From NCBI RefSeq assembly GCF_030284385.1, contig NZ_CP127221.1:372001-436000 (forward strand): DNA of 64,000 bases, in the 5' to 3' direction. Positions 1 to 8,498 of the stretch are shown in pieces. Every line of letters starts with the position of its first letter. The first letter of the stretch is position 1. The translations under genes and the position numbers were made by a program. The notes under the pieces are model-generated. The model was not told the origin of the DNA and made no database searches. It worked only from the letters and a program-made list of their open reading frames with translations. This DNA is from Altererythrobacter rubellus (lineage in GTDB: Bacteria > Pseudomonadota > Alphaproteobacteria > Sphingomonadales > Sphingomonadaceae).

Positions 1-293
1 AGCAGGAATTACTTTCTGCCCGCGCGCAATTGGTGACAGCCCGGCGCAATGCCTATGTCGCGGGATTCAGCGTGCTGGCGGCGATGGGCCGGGCTGAAGC
101 ACGCGACCTCAATCTCGATACTGGCGGCGTTCTCTATGATCCTCAGGTCAATTACGACCGGGTCAGGAGCAAGATCTTCGATTGGCAGCGCGACCCGGAG
201 CCAGAGGCAAATTCAACCAGAACCGTTGACATCCCGGCTGCTGACGCGATGATTGGGCCGCCTGATGAATCGGGTGACGTCACAAATTATTGA
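1..293 (+). CDS. TolC-family outer membrane efflux protein, C-terminal fragment
   Basis: The gene enters from the left edge; codons are in frame from base 3 and end at TGA 291-293. The visible last ~97 residues contain a long-helix segment with LVTARRNAYVAGFSVLAAMG, followed by a YDPQVNYDRVRSKIFDW stretch. That is the typical end of alphaproteobacterial TolC-type outer membrane channels, which pair with type I secretion systems or RND pumps. The last ~25 residues are an Asp/Pro-rich tail. The next gene is a PopZ-like protein 56 bp downstream. Substrate and partner pump cannot be judged from this piece. Confidence 0.85.
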   Translation, partial: QELLSARAQLVTARRNAYVAGFSVLAAMGRAEARDLNLDTGGVLYDPQVNYDRVRSKIFDWQRDPEPEANSTRTVDIPAADAMIGPPDESGDVTNY

Positions 294-349
294 CGTCACA
301 GAGACCTTGGGCCAACTCGGCAGTTGAGAAATCAGGGGTGTACGGCGCA

Positions 350-778
350 ATGGCGCACAGCAATAACGAAGCATCGGTCGAAGAAATTCTTGAATCAATC
401 AAGAAGGTTATCGCGCGTGACAATCGCGAGATTCCACCTGCTGTGCGTATCCCGGAAGAAGGTGGCGCGATTGCGGACGAGGATGATGTCCTCGATCTGG
501 GCGAAATGGAGTTCGCCGATGACGGCGAGATTGCTGACACTTCGCTGACGACGGACGCGGTCCAAAAATCGATGCGCGACAATTTCGAAGCGCTGGCGAT
601 GCTGGCAGAGCCCGGTGCAAGACCACAGATCGTCCGCTCGGGCGAAACATCGCTCGAAGGCATGGTCCGCGATATGCTGCGCCCGATGCTGGCCGAATGG
701 CTCGACACAAACCTGCCTGGAATGGTCGAAAAGATGGTTCAGGCCGAAATCGCCCGGATTGCCGGCAAGCGCCGCTAG
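350..778 (+). CDS. PopZ-like polar organizing protein (DUF2497)
   Basis: This is a 142-residue protein built like PopZ: an N-terminal helix with [16 protein letters not shown] (residues ~9-24), a very acidic Asp/Glu-rich linker (~30-65), and a conserved C-terminal helical region with [20 protein letters not shown] (~105-125) ending in basic residues. In the family, the C-terminus makes a polar matrix and the N-terminus recruits partners, including ParB-bound origins in Caulobacter. The ATG at 350 is chosen because the family motif starts right after it; an in-frame TTG at 290 would overlap the TolC stop. parABS and the predicted origin lie in the same window, which fits a chromosome-anchoring role by inference. 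Confidence 0.88.
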   Translation: MAHSNNEASVEEILESIKKVIARDNREIPPAVRIPEEGGAIADEDDVLDLGEMEFADDGEIADTSLTTDAVQKSMRDNFEALAMLAEPGARPQIVRSGETSLEGMVRDMLRPMLAEWLDTNLPGMVEKMVQAEIARIAGKRR

Positions 779-797
779 CCAATCCGGCAACGCATCA

Positions 798-1193
798 ATG
801 CCTGATCGCAGCCCTCTGGATGACGCCCGACTGGGCCTCGCAAAGCTAGGCGGCGAAACGATCGACCGGCATGTCTTTTTGTGTGCGATGAGCGAAAAGC
901 AGAAATGTTGCGCGCGTGAAAAAGGTGTGGCCTCGTGGCAGTTTCTCAAGCGCCGATTGAACGAGCTGAAATTGGCCGGGCCCAAACGGATCAATCCCGA
1001 AGGCCGGCCTTGCGGTGGGGTTCAGCGCACCAAGGCAGATTGCCTGCAGGTTTGTGCCGCCGGGCCCATCGCTGTAGTCTATCCCGACCGCGTCTGGTAC
1101 CACTCGGCAAGCCCTGACGTGCTGGAGCGCATTATCCAGGAACATCTGGTTGGCGGAACGCCAGTCGAAGAGTTCCGGCTTTCGAACGACTGA
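798..1193 (+). CDS. Thioredoxin-like [2Fe-2S] ferredoxin domain protein
   Basis: The product has 131 residues. Cysteines at about 29, 37/38, 82 and 86 (the last two in [10 protein letters not shown]) match the spacing of thioredoxin-fold [2Fe-2S] ferredoxins, which resemble the 24-kDa NuoE subunit and (2Fe-2S) ferredoxin domain proteins. The CAAGP-I-V-V-Y-P motif after the second cysteine pair is typical. The ATG at 798 follows the PopZ-like stop by 19 bp, so the two genes may be co-transcribed. It is probably a cytoplasmic electron carrier; the partner enzyme is unknown. Confidence 0.82.
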   Translation: MPDRSPLDDARLGLAKLGGETIDRHVFLCAMSEKQKCCAREKGVASWQFLKRRLNELKLAGPKRINPEGRPCGGVQRTKADCLQVCAAGPIAVVYPDRVWYHSASPDVLERIIQEHLVGGTPVEEFRLSND

Positions 1194-1222
1194 CCGCAGT
1201 CGCCATCAACCTTCAACGTGGG

Positions 1223-1528
1223 CTAGTCTTCGTCATGTCTTGGCAGGTTGTTGTCGACCGATGCGTCATGACCGGTGCCGTTTGACAGGAAAACCAACCC
1301 CATCAATGCACTGGTTAGCAGCATGGTGAAGCCGATCCCCAAAGCGACGGCGATGTAGAAATGGATCGAGACTGCACCGTTGAATTTGTAGAGTAGCGCG
1401 ATTGCAATCAGCACCACACCCACGGTCAGCATGAACATGAATCGCATGATCCGGTGGTAGCGTGCCCAGGCGTATGCGGCGTTCTCGGGATCATCAAGCG
1501 GCGATTTACTGACCATGTGCTGCGACAT
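1223..1528 (-). CDS. Small two-helix membrane protein
   Basis: This 101-residue protein has two predicted transmembrane helices (about residues 28-48 and 55-80) and short polar ends, with a C-terminal tail rich in Asp, His and Asn. It resembles small conserved inner-membrane proteins of Sphingomonadales that have no assigned function. The ATG at 1528 (MSQHMV) is preferred over a far upstream start; a second ATG at 1516 is possible. It is convergent with the ferredoxin gene and divergent from the CBS protein gene. No function is proposed. Confidence 0.65.
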   Translation of the reverse strand: MSQHMVSKSPLDDPENAAYAWARYHRIMRFMFMLTVGVVLIAIALLYKFNGAVSIHFYIAVALGIGFTMLLTSALMGLVFLSNGTGHDASVDNNLPRHDED

Positions 1529-1636
1529 GGGGCCTCGCAAGCCGCGATGCAATGTCCATTGTGAACCGATAGATTCGCCTTTTCGCAAAGAAGGTGGCAT
1601 GTTTTACAAGGAATAAGACAAGAGAGGAGAAAACCC

Positions 1637-2068
1637 ATGACAATCGCGCGGATCATTGAGGGACGCCGCGGCGCCGAAGTCATCTCCTGCGACTCAAACG
1701 ACACTATGCGAGAAGCCGTCGCCCTGCTCGCAAAAAAGCGGATTGGCGCTGTGCCTGTGATGCGCGGTGGTTCGGTTGTCGGGATATTTTCCGAACGTGA
1801 TGTGATCTACAAGCTGGCGAACGAGGGTGAAGCCTGCCTCAATCGCCCACTCACAGATGTGATGACTGCGCCGCCCATCACCGTCGAAACAACAAGTCTG
1901 ATCAACGAAGCATTGGCGCTGATGACAAGGCGCAGGATCCGTCACCTCCCCGTAATGGAGAACGGTGCCATGGTCGCGTTTATTTCGATCGGCGACCTAG
2001 TGAAATACCACACCGATGAGGTCGAGCACGAGGCAGAGGCCCTGCGCGAATATATCCAAACCGCCTGA
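1637..2068 (+). CDS. CBS-domain pair protein
   Basis: The 143 residues consist almost wholly of two CBS domains (about 8-62 and 76-130). Each has the typical alternation of hydrophobic strands and the GIFSERDV and FISIGDLVKY ends. Bateman modules of this kind bind adenine nucleotides and act as stand-alone energy or redox sensors. A GAGGAG-type ribosome binding site sits just before the ATG. The gene is common near erpA and xth in this order. The target it regulates is unknown. Confidence 0.92.
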   Translation: MTIARIIEGRRGAEVISCDSNDTMREAVALLAKKRIGAVPVMRGGSVVGIFSERDVIYKLANEGEACLNRPLTDVMTAPPITVETTSLINEALALMTRRRIRHLPVMENGAMVAFISIGDLVKYHTDEVEHEAEALREYIQTA

Positions 2069-2121
2069 TCGGGCGCGCGGAGCTTGCTGTTTGGGCATTC
2101 GCACCCTAAATTTGCTCCATC

Positions 2122-2451
2122 ATGGCTGAAACACTCACTCTGACACCGGCTGCGGCAAAGCGCGTATCCTGGATTGCCGAGAAGCAGTCCAAACCCGCAA
2201 TCCTGCGCCTTTCAGTCGAGGGGGGTGGATGTTCAGGCTTTCAGTACAAATTCGATCTGGCTGATGCCGCCGAGGAAGACGATTCCATCAGCGAGACCGC
2301 TGGTGTGAAGTTAGTGGTTGATCCGATCAGTCTTGATCTGGTTTCCGGCAGTGTGGTCGACTTCGTAGAATCTCTCGGGGGTGCGGCCTTCAGAGTCGAA
2401 AACCCACAAGCGGCGGCGGGTTGCGGCTGCGGGTCCAGCTTCGGGATATAG
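2122..2451 (+). CDS. erpA: Iron-sulfur cluster insertion protein, ErpA/IscA family
   Basis: The 109-residue A-type carrier has the three conserved cysteines: C37 in the GGGCSGFQY motif and C101/C103 in the GCGCGSSF tail. Such proteins hold a [2Fe-2S] or [4Fe-4S] cluster and pass it to apo-enzymes. The length and motif spacing are normal for the family. It stands 53 bp after the CBS gene and before xth on the same strand. ErpA is preferred over IscA because no isc/suf genes adjoin it, but sequence alone does not settle which A-type protein it is. Confidence 0.92.
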   Translation: MAETLTLTPAAAKRVSWIAEKQSKPAILRLSVEGGGCSGFQYKFDLADAAEEDDSISETAGVKLVVDPISLDLVSGSVVDFVESLGGAAFRVENPQAAAGCGCGSSFGI

Positions 2452-2531
2452 GGTTTGGGCCTTTGTGGTCAGCAGGATCACTCGCAATAAAGGTGTTTGA
2501 TCGCGCGTGATCTTCGGGCACTAGTCGCCTC

Positions 2532-3329
2532 ATGAAAATCGCGACCTACAATATTAATGGCATCAAAGCGCGGCTGCCGCGGTTGAAGGAATGGCTCACG
2601 GAAACCCGGCCAACCGTCGCATGCCTGCAGGAAATCAAAAGCATGGACGAGAATTTTCCGGCCCATGAATTTGAAGACGTTGGCTATCACGCAATCTGGC
2701 ATGGTCAGAAGAGCTTCAACGGTGTCGCCATTCTGGTCGACAAAGAAGCTGGCCTTGGTCAACCCGCAGAGGTTCAGCGCGGCTTGAGGATCGACGGCCC
2801 GAACGATGGCGAGGGCGAACAGGCCCGCTATCTTGAGGTCGATGTTGGCGGTGTACGGATTGTTTGCATTTACCTGCCAAACGGCAATCCGCAGCCTGGG
2901 CCGAAATTTGACTATAAGATTGCCTGGATGGCGAAACTGCGCGAACGCATGGCGCAAATCTGGGCTGAGGAGGTGCCAGCGGCTGTGCTGGGCGATTTCA
3001 ACGTTATTCCGGAGGATAATGACGTCTGGGCAACCAAGGCCATGGCCGAAGATGCGCTGATGCAGCCGGAACCTCGTGGGGCCTATGCACGTCTACTAGC
3101 CTATGGCTGGACGGATGCGCTGCGCACCCACAATCCGCGCGGTGGCGTTTGGACATATTGGGATTATCAAGCGGGCGCATGGCAGCGAGATCATGGATTC
3201 AGGATCGATCACATTCTGCTCAACCCGGAAACTGCAGACAGGTTGGAGGCTGTAGGAGTCGATAAGGACCATCGCGGGCGCGAAAAAGCCAGCGACCATG
3301 CACCTGTTTGGGCAGTGTTGCGGGACTAA
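2532..3329 (+). CDS. xth: Exodeoxyribonuclease III
   Basis: This 265-residue member of the exonuclease-endonuclease-phosphatase family begins MKIATYNINGIKARLPRL. It keeps the metal-binding Glu in CLQEIK (~residue 34-36), the catalytic DFNVIP segment (~155-160), DHILL and the C-terminal SDHAPVWA His. It is an AP endonuclease and 3'-to-5' exonuclease in base-excision repair. The length is typical. It converges with the cell-wall hydrolase gene across a hairpin. Confidence 0.96.
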   Translation: MKIATYNINGIKARLPRLKEWLTETRPTVACLQEIKSMDENFPAHEFEDVGYHAIWHGQKSFNGVAILVDKEAGLGQPAEVQRGLRIDGPNDGEGEQARYLEVDVGGVRIVCIYLPNGNPQPGPKFDYKIAWMAKLRERMAQIWAEEVPAAVLGDFNVIPEDNDVWATKAMAEDALMQPEPRGAYARLLAYGWTDALRTHNPRGGVWTYWDYQAGAWQRDHGFRIDHILLNPETADRLEAVGVDKDHRGREKASDHAPVWAVLRD

Positions 3330-3346
3330 AGCGCTCAAAAACTAAA

Positions 3347-3374
3347 AGGGCCCGCCTGTTCCCAGACGAGCCCT
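3347..3374 (-). terminator. Rho-independent terminator between xth and the cell-wall hydrolase gene
   Basis: A 12-bp stem with two G-U pairs closes a GGAA tetraloop on the minus strand (AGGGCTCGTCTG / CAGGCGGGCCCT). It is followed on that strand by TTTTAGTTTTT. It lies between convergent genes and best serves the minus-strand hydrolase gene; it may also stop xth transcripts. Confidence 0.85.
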
Positions 3375-3400
3375 CTCAATATTATGAATGCGGGAATTCC

Positions 3401-4051
3401 TCACCGATAGAAGATATGCTGGTTGATTGTAGCGCGGGCCGTTTTCTTCCGGCTCCAGCTTGGACTCACATATTTCGCGTGGAAATAGAGCGCGTCTTCA
3501 GCCTCTGATTCCCACATACCTTCATGCGCGATGCGAGCGATTGCCTTCGCGCGTTTCCAAGCTTTCGAGCCTGTATTGATACGGGGCATAGCACCGCCAC
3601 GAACGAATGAGAATTGGGCGCGCTGATAAACAACGCCGCAATAGCTTGATGGAAAGCGCGAACTGTCCGCGCGGTTGATCACAACTTGTGCCACAGCCAG
3701 CTGACCGGAAAGCGGCTCGCCGCGCGCTTCAAAGTAGATCGCGCCGGCGAGGCAGCGCATCTGCTCTGACAGTGTAAAATCGGTTTCAGTTTCGGAAACA
3801 AGTTCCCGCAGCGAACTTGCGCGGGTTTCAGAGGAAACCTCTTCGCTCGGCTCGGCGAGTGGCTGAACCACTTCTTGTGCGACGAAAACAGGGAATGATG
3901 CCGGTTCGGCATCAGCAGCGACATCGATGGCCACCGCAGCCTCAGGATCCGTGTCCTGAGCTAAAGCGCTTGAAAGTTCAGCACTTGCGAATGTCAGGGT
4001 GAGAGCCGCTGCCGCAGCAGCAATCCCGAGCCCATGGCTCCTTCGGGTCAT
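3401..4051 (-). CDS. SleB-like cell wall hydrolase (Hydrolase_2 family)
   Basis: The 216-residue precursor has an Ala-rich signal peptide (to about residue 31, ending SALAQD), an acidic low-complexity stretch and a C-terminal hydrolase domain from about residue 93. The domain holds AIYFEARGEP with the likely catalytic Glu (E108), VVINRADSSRFP, YQRAQFSF and a terminal YFHAKYVSPSW segment. This is the spore-cortex-lytic/SleB-type fold also found in non-sporing alphaproteobacteria, where it is taken to cleave peptidoglycan in the periplasm. The predicted site of action is outside the inner membrane. A terminator follows it. Confidence 0.88.
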   Translation of the reverse strand: MTRRSHGLGIAAAAAALTLTFASAELSSALAQDTDPEAAVAIDVAADAEPASFPVFVAQEVVQPLAEPSEEVSSETRASSLRELVSETETDFTLSEQMRCLAGAIYFEARGEPLSGQLAVAQVVINRADSSRFPSSYCGVVYQRAQFSFVRGGAMPRINTGSKAWKRAKAIARIAHEGMWESEAEDALYFHAKYVSPSWSRKKTARATINQHIFYR

Positions 4052-4095
4052 ATTGTCCGTTATTTTAAGCGGTGAGCTAGCTCCGTCGCAGGCTG

Positions 4096-4129
4096 GGACC
4101 GATACCTTTTGGTATTCAATAAGTGGTCC
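4096..4129. repeat. Nested inverted repeat in the gap between the hydrolase and DUF1491 genes
   Basis: An inner ATACC-TTTT-GGTAT hairpin lies inside an outer GGACC...GGTCC pair. It sits in the leader of the cell-wall hydrolase gene, 45 bp before its ATG on the minus strand, and downstream of DUF1491. It could be a leader structure, an operator or a weak terminator; nothing in the sequence decides among these. Confidence 0.35.
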
Positions 4130-4254
4130 AATTTCATGGCCTGCCGGCCGCCCCCCGTCTGCGTGCTAGCGAGCTCGACCTCATTGCCGAGTATACGCCG
4201 CCTACGCGCCTAGAAGCTGGCGGGGCAAATAGGCGACTTTCCACGGAGGTCAAG

Positions 4255-4590
4255 TTAACGCGGCAAGGATGCGATGAACTGTGCGCCATCAGCGATATCT
4301 GCCTCCAAAACCCAGGTATCGGGGTCTTGTTGCTTGCGTCGCTCAATGTATTCGAAAATTTCTTTATGGTTTTCAGGGTTTTGCTGCTTTGCAGCAAGAA
4401 ACGGTCGCGAACCATCCAATTGCGGCATCTTTTCGAAAAGAACTGCATTCTCACCGCGATAGAAAGTTAAGATAAGGATCGTTCCGGCATCTCTTTCGCC
4501 CTTGGCGGTAACCACTGCGAAACCTCCGGCGGCCTCGACCAGGCGAATAATGGCTGAAACTTCCAGATGTGCTGGTAGGCGCGCGTCCAA
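4255..4590 (-). CDS. DUF1491 family protein
   Basis: This 111-residue cytoplasmic protein has the DUF1491 pattern: an N-terminal LPAHLEVSAIIRLVEAAGGF block, a central GERDAGTILIL block, and a C-terminal ERRKQQDPDTWVLEADI segment. The family is confined to alphaproteobacteria and has no known function. The start is TTG at 4588-4590, 5 bp after the stop of the thioesterase gene; no in-frame ATG lies nearby, and family conservation begins right at this point. It is very likely translated from the same message as the thioesterase and ptsN. Confidence 0.85.
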   Translation of the reverse strand: MDARLPAHLEVSAIIRLVEAAGGFAVVTAKGERDAGTILILTFYRGENAVLFEKMPQLDGSRPFLAAKQQNPENHKEIFEYIERRKQQDPDTWVLEADIADGAQFIASLPR

Positions 4591-4595
4591 AGTGC

Positions 4596-5087
4596 TTAAT
4601 CCGCCCCCGCCGAATATCCTGGCAAGCCGGACAAGGCGATGCGTGATCGCATGAATGTGCCGGTTCCGCGGCCGATTTCCTCGCCCTCTGCATCGATCAA
4701 CCGCGATTCAGCCACGAAAACGCGGCGTTTCCCACTGATCCAGAGCCCTTCGGCCACCACTTCGCCCGACCGCACAGGCTTGGTGAAGTGCAGGTTGAAC
4801 GAGGTAGTCAGAAGAAAGCGATCCGTCGTGCGGGAATTCGCAGCGTAGAACGCCGCGTCATCGAGCATCTTGAAATAAATGGTGCCATGTGCAGCGCCAG
4901 CCGCATGAAAGACACTTTCGTCGATCTGGAATGTAATCCGTGAACGACCTTCACCGGGGATCTCGAGCCGAGAGTTGAATGTCTCGTTGATCGGTGCGGA
5001 AGCGTATAGGCGTTCCAATGCGCGATAATGCAAGTCGGCGCCTATGCCGACGCCCCCTGCTTTGGCGCGCCCCTCAGGCGGCATCAC
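4596..5087 (-). CDS. PaaI-type hotdog thioesterase
   Basis: The 163-residue protein shows a hotdog fold: a FHAAGAAHGTIYFKMLDDAAFYAAN helix region (~60-85) and paired strands with NLHFTKPVRSGEVVAEG and AESRLIDAEGEEIGRGTGTF. Such enzymes hydrolyse acyl-CoA thioesters, and the substrate is not readable from sequence. The first 14 bp overlap the end of ptsN, so translation is probably coupled. It is one step in a minus-strand run hpf, ptsN, thioesterase, DUF1491. Confidence 0.85.
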   Translation of the reverse strand: MMPPEGRAKAGGVGIGADLHYRALERLYASAPINETFNSRLEIPGEGRSRITFQIDESVFHAAGAAHGTIYFKMLDDAAFYAANSRTTDRFLLTTSFNLHFTKPVRSGEVVAEGLWISGKRRVFVAESRLIDAEGEEIGRGTGTFMRSRIALSGLPGYSAGAD

Positions 5088-5535
5088 GCTCTAGATGGCT
5101 GGCCAGAAGCGCATACATGGCTTCCGTATTGGGCGCTTCGATCAAAGCCTCACGCGTATGTTCATCACGCGCCAGACGCGAAATCGCCGCCAATGCATGC
5201 AGGTGAGCAGCACCGGCATATTCTGGCGACAATAGTCCGAACACCAGCTCGACGGGCATGCCGTCTGCCGCTGCGAAATCAACAGGACTTTCCAAGCGCA
5301 ACAAAACCGCCACAGGGCGCTTCACCTTCAAAGAGCGAGCATGTGGAATCGCAACGCCATTGCCGAAACCGGTTGAGCCGAGTTTCTCGCGCTCTTCCAA
5401 CCCTTCAAGCACATCGGATGCGTTCGCATTATAGCAAGCCGAAAAAAGCTCGCTCACGCGCTCAAGCACCAAATCTTTGGATTCCAGACAGGCAGCAGCA
5501 ATCGCCTCTGGAAGTAATTGAAAATTCACATTCAT
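5074..5535 (-). CDS. ptsN: Nitrogen PTS IIA protein PtsN
   Basis: This is a 153-residue EIIA-Ntr domain. The phosphorylatable His is H65 in GNGVAIPHARS, within the GFGNGVAIPH signature. In alphaproteobacteria PtsN takes phosphate from the PtsP-PtsO relay and tunes potassium transport, (p)ppGpp metabolism and other outputs; it has no sugar permease role. It follows hpf by 131 bp, the usual rpoN-hpf-ptsN arrangement without rpoN. The 3' end overlaps the thioesterase start. Confidence 0.94.
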   Translation of the reverse strand: MNVNFQLLPEAIAAACLESKDLVLERVSELFSACYNANASDVLEGLEEREKLGSTGFGNGVAIPHARSLKVKRPVAVLLRLESPVDFAAADGMPVELVFGLLSPEYAGAAHLHALAAISRLARDEHTREALIEAPNTEAMYALLASHLERDAA

Positions 5536-5640
5536 TTTAAGCTGTTTTCAACCCGATATTCTATTTCAGCGACTTCAAAATTCGGTACACATCCCATGCA
5601 GGATGAATATTTCCAAATGGTGTTCATCTTCTTCAGGCTG

Positions 5641-5659
5641 ACCGCTGTAAACTAGCGGT
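5641..5659 (-). terminator. Possible terminator hairpin after hpf
   Basis: The arms ACCGCT and AGCGGT flank a 7-nt loop directly after the hpf stop. There is no clear T-run on the minus strand, so it may be a processing or attenuating hairpin before ptsN rather than a full terminator. Confidence 0.3.
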
Positions 5660-5666
5660 TCACCCC

Positions 5667-6251
5667 TTAGCGCGGCTCAACCCACCCGATCGAACCGTCG
5701 GATCGGCGATAAACCATATTGTGACGCCCGGTTCCAGCATTTTTGAAGAATAGCGCGTTGGTGTCTCGCAAGTCGAGCATCATGACAGCATCAGCTGCAC
5801 TGGCCTCGGGAATATCAACACTCGTCTCTGCAATGATCGGTGGAGCATGATGAAGGAGCTCCTCCTCACCCTCGTCACTGGCAAAGATGGTGTAGCCAGC
5901 CTCTTCGAACGTATAGGCTGCGGCTTGTTCGGCACGGGCGAAATCGGCTTGCTCATGGCGGTCATTCAAGCGCCTTTTGTAACGGCGCAATTGTTTGTCG
6001 ATCTTGGCAGACGCCGCGTCCAGAGCCTGATGTGCATCAGCTGCATCGGCATGTGCTTTTAGAATCAGGCCCTGCATAACGTGCGTGACAATATCGCATG
6101 CGAACATGCCAGCAGGCGCTTTGCCAAAGGTGACATGCGAAGAGATAGCACGGTCAAAGTACTTCTCGACTATCCCGCCCAGCCGGCTGTCCACATGCTC
6201 CCGCAAGGCATCGCCGGTTTCGATCTGATGGCCCGATACGCGAATATCCAT
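5667..6251 (-). CDS. hpf: Ribosome hibernation promoting factor, long form
   Basis: The 194-residue protein has an N-terminal HPF/YfiA domain (MDIRVSGHQIETG..., ~1-105, with KQLRRYKRRLNDRH at its end), a linker, and a C-terminal domain with MLDLRDTNALFFKNAGTG...VYRRSDGSIGWVEP (~135-190). The long form with this C-terminal domain dimerises 70S ribosomes into 100S particles. The ATG at 6251 is chosen because GAGGAG lies 8 bp before it; an upstream ATG at 6284 would add 11 unconserved residues. It heads the run toward ptsN. Confidence 0.95.
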   Translation of the reverse strand: MDIRVSGHQIETGDALREHVDSRLGGIVEKYFDRAISSHVTFGKAPAGMFACDIVTHVMQGLILKAHADAADAHQALDAASAKIDKQLRRYKRRLNDRHEQADFARAEQAAAYTFEEAGYTIFASDEGEEELLHHAPPIIAETSVDIPEASAADAVMMLDLRDTNALFFKNAGTGRHNMVYRRSDGSIGWVEPR

Positions 6252-6296
6252 ATGTGGGATCTCCTCAAGATTGGTAGGGGACATAACCCCCGGTAC

Positions 6297-6989
6297 TCAA
6301 TTCAACCAGATCGGTTTTTCGATCCGTTCGAGAAACTTCTTGTGGCGTGCAACCTCGGCATCACTCGCCGCATGCGGCCTGGCCTCGCGCCGCGGTCCAG
6401 ATGCTTTGGTCGGGCGGGTTGAATCTAGTGCGGCGACACGATCACACTGGCTGTCAGCCGCCAGTTCCAAACCGATCTGGCGCCCACCCATCAGCTCTAC
6501 GTAAACCTGAGCCAGCAATTCAGCGTCAAGCAGCGCGCCGTGCTTCACGCGGTGGCTGCGATCAACGCCATAACGCGTACACAGGGCATCAAGTGATACT
6601 TTTGCGCCCGGGTGGCGTTTGCGCGCGATGGCAACGGTGTCGACCATTCGGTCCATGTTGATAGGTTCGCGACCGATGAGCTTCAGCTCGTTATTAAGAA
6701 AGCCAAAATCAAAGCCCGCATTGTGCGCAACCAGCGGTGCATCCCCCAAAAACGCGATCAGTTCATCGATCTGCGCAGAGAAAAGCGGTTTTGTTTCGAG
6801 GAAGGAAATCGACAATCCGTGCACCGCTTCAGCGGCAGCAGGCATATCGCGTTCGGGATTGTAATAGGCGTGGTAGGTGGCCCCGGTCGGCACCCGGTTG
6901 ATTATTTCTACACATCCCATTTCAACCATCCGGTCACCCGAATCAGGGTCCAGGCCGGTGGTCTCTGTGTCGAAAACAATTTCCCGCAT
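6297..6989 (-). CDS. dnaQ: DNA polymerase III epsilon subunit
   Basis: The 230-residue DEDDh exonuclease has D7/E9 in FDTETTGLD, the Asp of HNAGFDFGFLNNEL (~100) and the H..D pair in VKHGALLDAELLAQVY (~150-160). It provides 3'-5' proofreading for the replicative polymerase. The ATG at 6989 is preferred; the in-frame ATG at 7064 would overlap coaE and add residues outside the family. It is the last gene of the ppsR-maf-aroE-coaE-dnaQ run, the same order found left of the Caulobacter origin. Confidence 0.95.
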   Translation of the reverse strand: MREIVFDTETTGLDPDSGDRMVEMGCVEIINRVPTGATYHAYYNPERDMPAAAEAVHGLSISFLETKPLFSAQIDELIAFLGDAPLVAHNAGFDFGFLNNELKLIGREPINMDRMVDTVAIARKRHPGAKVSLDALCTRYGVDRSHRVKHGALLDAELLAQVYVELMGGRQIGLELAADSQCDRVAALDSTRPTKASGPRREARPHAASDAEVARHKKFLERIEKPIWLN

Positions 6990-7050
6990 TGGTGTTACTA
7001 TCGGACTCGCATTCTGATTTGGCAAGCGATTCCGGAACACGGGCAGAGCT

Positions 7051-7647
7051 TTATCTCTCCGCACTCAATTGTGCGATCAGATCGGTAACCGCAGCTTCAG
7101 TTTCAGCCAGAGTAACGCCAGTATCGATCACATGGTCAGCGCGCTCGCGCTTCTCTATATCAGGGGTTTGCAGTGAAAGAATATGCGCGAACTTCTCAAG
7201 CGTCATCCCTTCACGGCCAAGCACTCGCTTTCGCTGGATTTCGGCCGGCGCCGACACAACAACAATCGTATCCACGCTTTCATGGCCGCCCTTTTCGAAC
7301 AGCAAGGGAATGTCGAAGACCACCATCGGCGCACCGCCGTGTTCGATCATGAACTCTATGCGTTTGGCCGCGACAGCAGGATGGACGATCGCCTCCAGCC
7401 GGGAGAGGGCATCTGGGTCCCCAAAAACTAGCTGACCAAGGGTGTCACGCTTAACCCCCTTGGGACCGGTTGATCTGGGAAAAGCAGCTTCGATGGCCTC
7501 GAGCAACTCGCCACCCGAACCCTGCATGGAACGGACTTCTTTATCGGCGTCAAACACAGGCACACCGTGTCGCTCGAACATTTCTGCGACTGTCGATTTA
7601 CCCATTCCGATCGAGCCGGTAAGACCTATGATGAGAGGCTTTGTCAT
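7051..7647 (-). CDS. coaE: Dephospho-CoA kinase
   Basis: The 198-residue P-loop kinase carries GLTGSIGMGKS (residues ~9-19) and the family blocks VPVFDADKEV, HPAV and DIPLLFE. It performs the last step of coenzyme A synthesis, phosphorylating the 3' hydroxyl of dephospho-CoA. The start overlaps the aroE stop by 4 bp (ATGA), implying coupled translation. The length is usual. Confidence 0.96.
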   Translation of the reverse strand: MTKPLIIGLTGSIGMGKSTVAEMFERHGVPVFDADKEVRSMQGSGGELLEAIEAAFPRSTGPKGVKRDTLGQLVFGDPDALSRLEAIVHPAVAAKRIEFMIEHGGAPMVVFDIPLLFEKGGHESVDTIVVVSAPAEIQRKRVLGREGMTLEKFAHILSLQTPDIEKRERADHVIDTGVTLAETEAAVTDLIAQLSAER

Positions 7648-8498
7648 CGCGTTAGAAGCTCCCGAAGCTGCGCATCGTGCTCGCGCGGCGCGGCTTGCCC
7701 GAAGAACTTCTCGAATGCAGCCGCTGCCTGCCCGATTAGCATATTGAGACCGTCCAATGTTTGATGTCCGGCGGCGCGGGCGTTCCTCAGGAGTGCAGTA
7801 TCGAGCGGATCGGTCACGATATCATAGGCAATCGCACCTGGTGGTGCGTGGCTCCAATCAAATGCGAGTTCGGATTGCCCGCGCATACCCAGTGCCGACG
7901 CGTTGACCACCAGATCCAGGCACCCATCACGATCATCGAAGGCAAAGTCGGTCGGCTCTGCAAAATGATCGAGATGTACTGCGTGATGCTGGCCCTTTGG
8001 AGCAACCTCTTCGAGAATAGACCTTGCCTTGTCGGAGTTGCGTCCTGCAAGAACTATCGTGAAGCCTTGTCCGGCAAGGCCGGCAACAATGGCCCGAGCC
8101 GCACCACCTGTGCCCAGAACACGAGCCATCCGAAAATAGTGTTCTTGCGATAATTCGCCACGGAGCGGTTCAAGGAATCCGACCGCATCGGTGTTGTAAC
8201 CGATGAGCTGGTCACCTTCACGAACCAGAGTGTTGATTGCTCCGATTTGTGTAGCGACCGGGTCCAGCCGGTCAGCCAGATCAATCGCAGCCTGTTTATG
8301 TGGCATCGTAATGTTGCAACCCCGCCATTCAGGGTCACTGCGGCGCGATTTGATGTAATCGCCAAGTTTATCGCTCAACACATGCTGGGCACGATAGGTC
8401 GGTGCAGCCCCCAATTTTTCGAGCCAGAAATTGTGGATTGCAGGAGACTTTGAATGAGCGATTGGGTCGCCAATGACTTCAGCATAGGGCTTGATCAT
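7644..8498 (-). CDS. aroE: Shikimate dehydrogenase
   Basis: The 284-residue NADP-dependent reductase of the shikimate pathway shows the substrate-binding motif GDPIAHSKSPAIHN near the start, the CNITMPHKQAA block with the catalytic Lys, NTDAVGF, and the nucleotide-binding GTGGAARAI (~129-137). It converts 3-dehydroshikimate to shikimate. Its ends overlap maf and coaE by 4 bp each, making a tight operon. Confidence 0.96.
   Translation of the reverse strand: MIKPYAEVIGDPIAHSKSPAIHNFWLEKLGAAPTYRAQHVLSDKLGDYIKSRRSDPEWRGCNITMPHKQAAIDLADRLDPVATQIGAINTLVREGDQLIGYNTDAVGFLEPLRGELSQEHYFRMARVLGTGGAARAIVAGLAGQGFTIVLAGRNSDKARSILEEVAPKGQHHAVHLDHFAEPTDFAFDDRDGCLDLVVNASALGMRGQSELAFDWSHAPPGAIAYDIVTDPLDTALLRNARAAGHQTLDGLNMLIGQAAAAFEKFFGQAAPREHDAQLRELLTR

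Noticed and set aside
395..994. 199-codon minus-strand frame
   Set aside because: It is antisense to the PopZ-like and ferredoxin genes, with no motif.
4123..4470. 115-codon plus-strand frame
   Set aside because: It is a shadow of the DUF1491 gene on the other strand.
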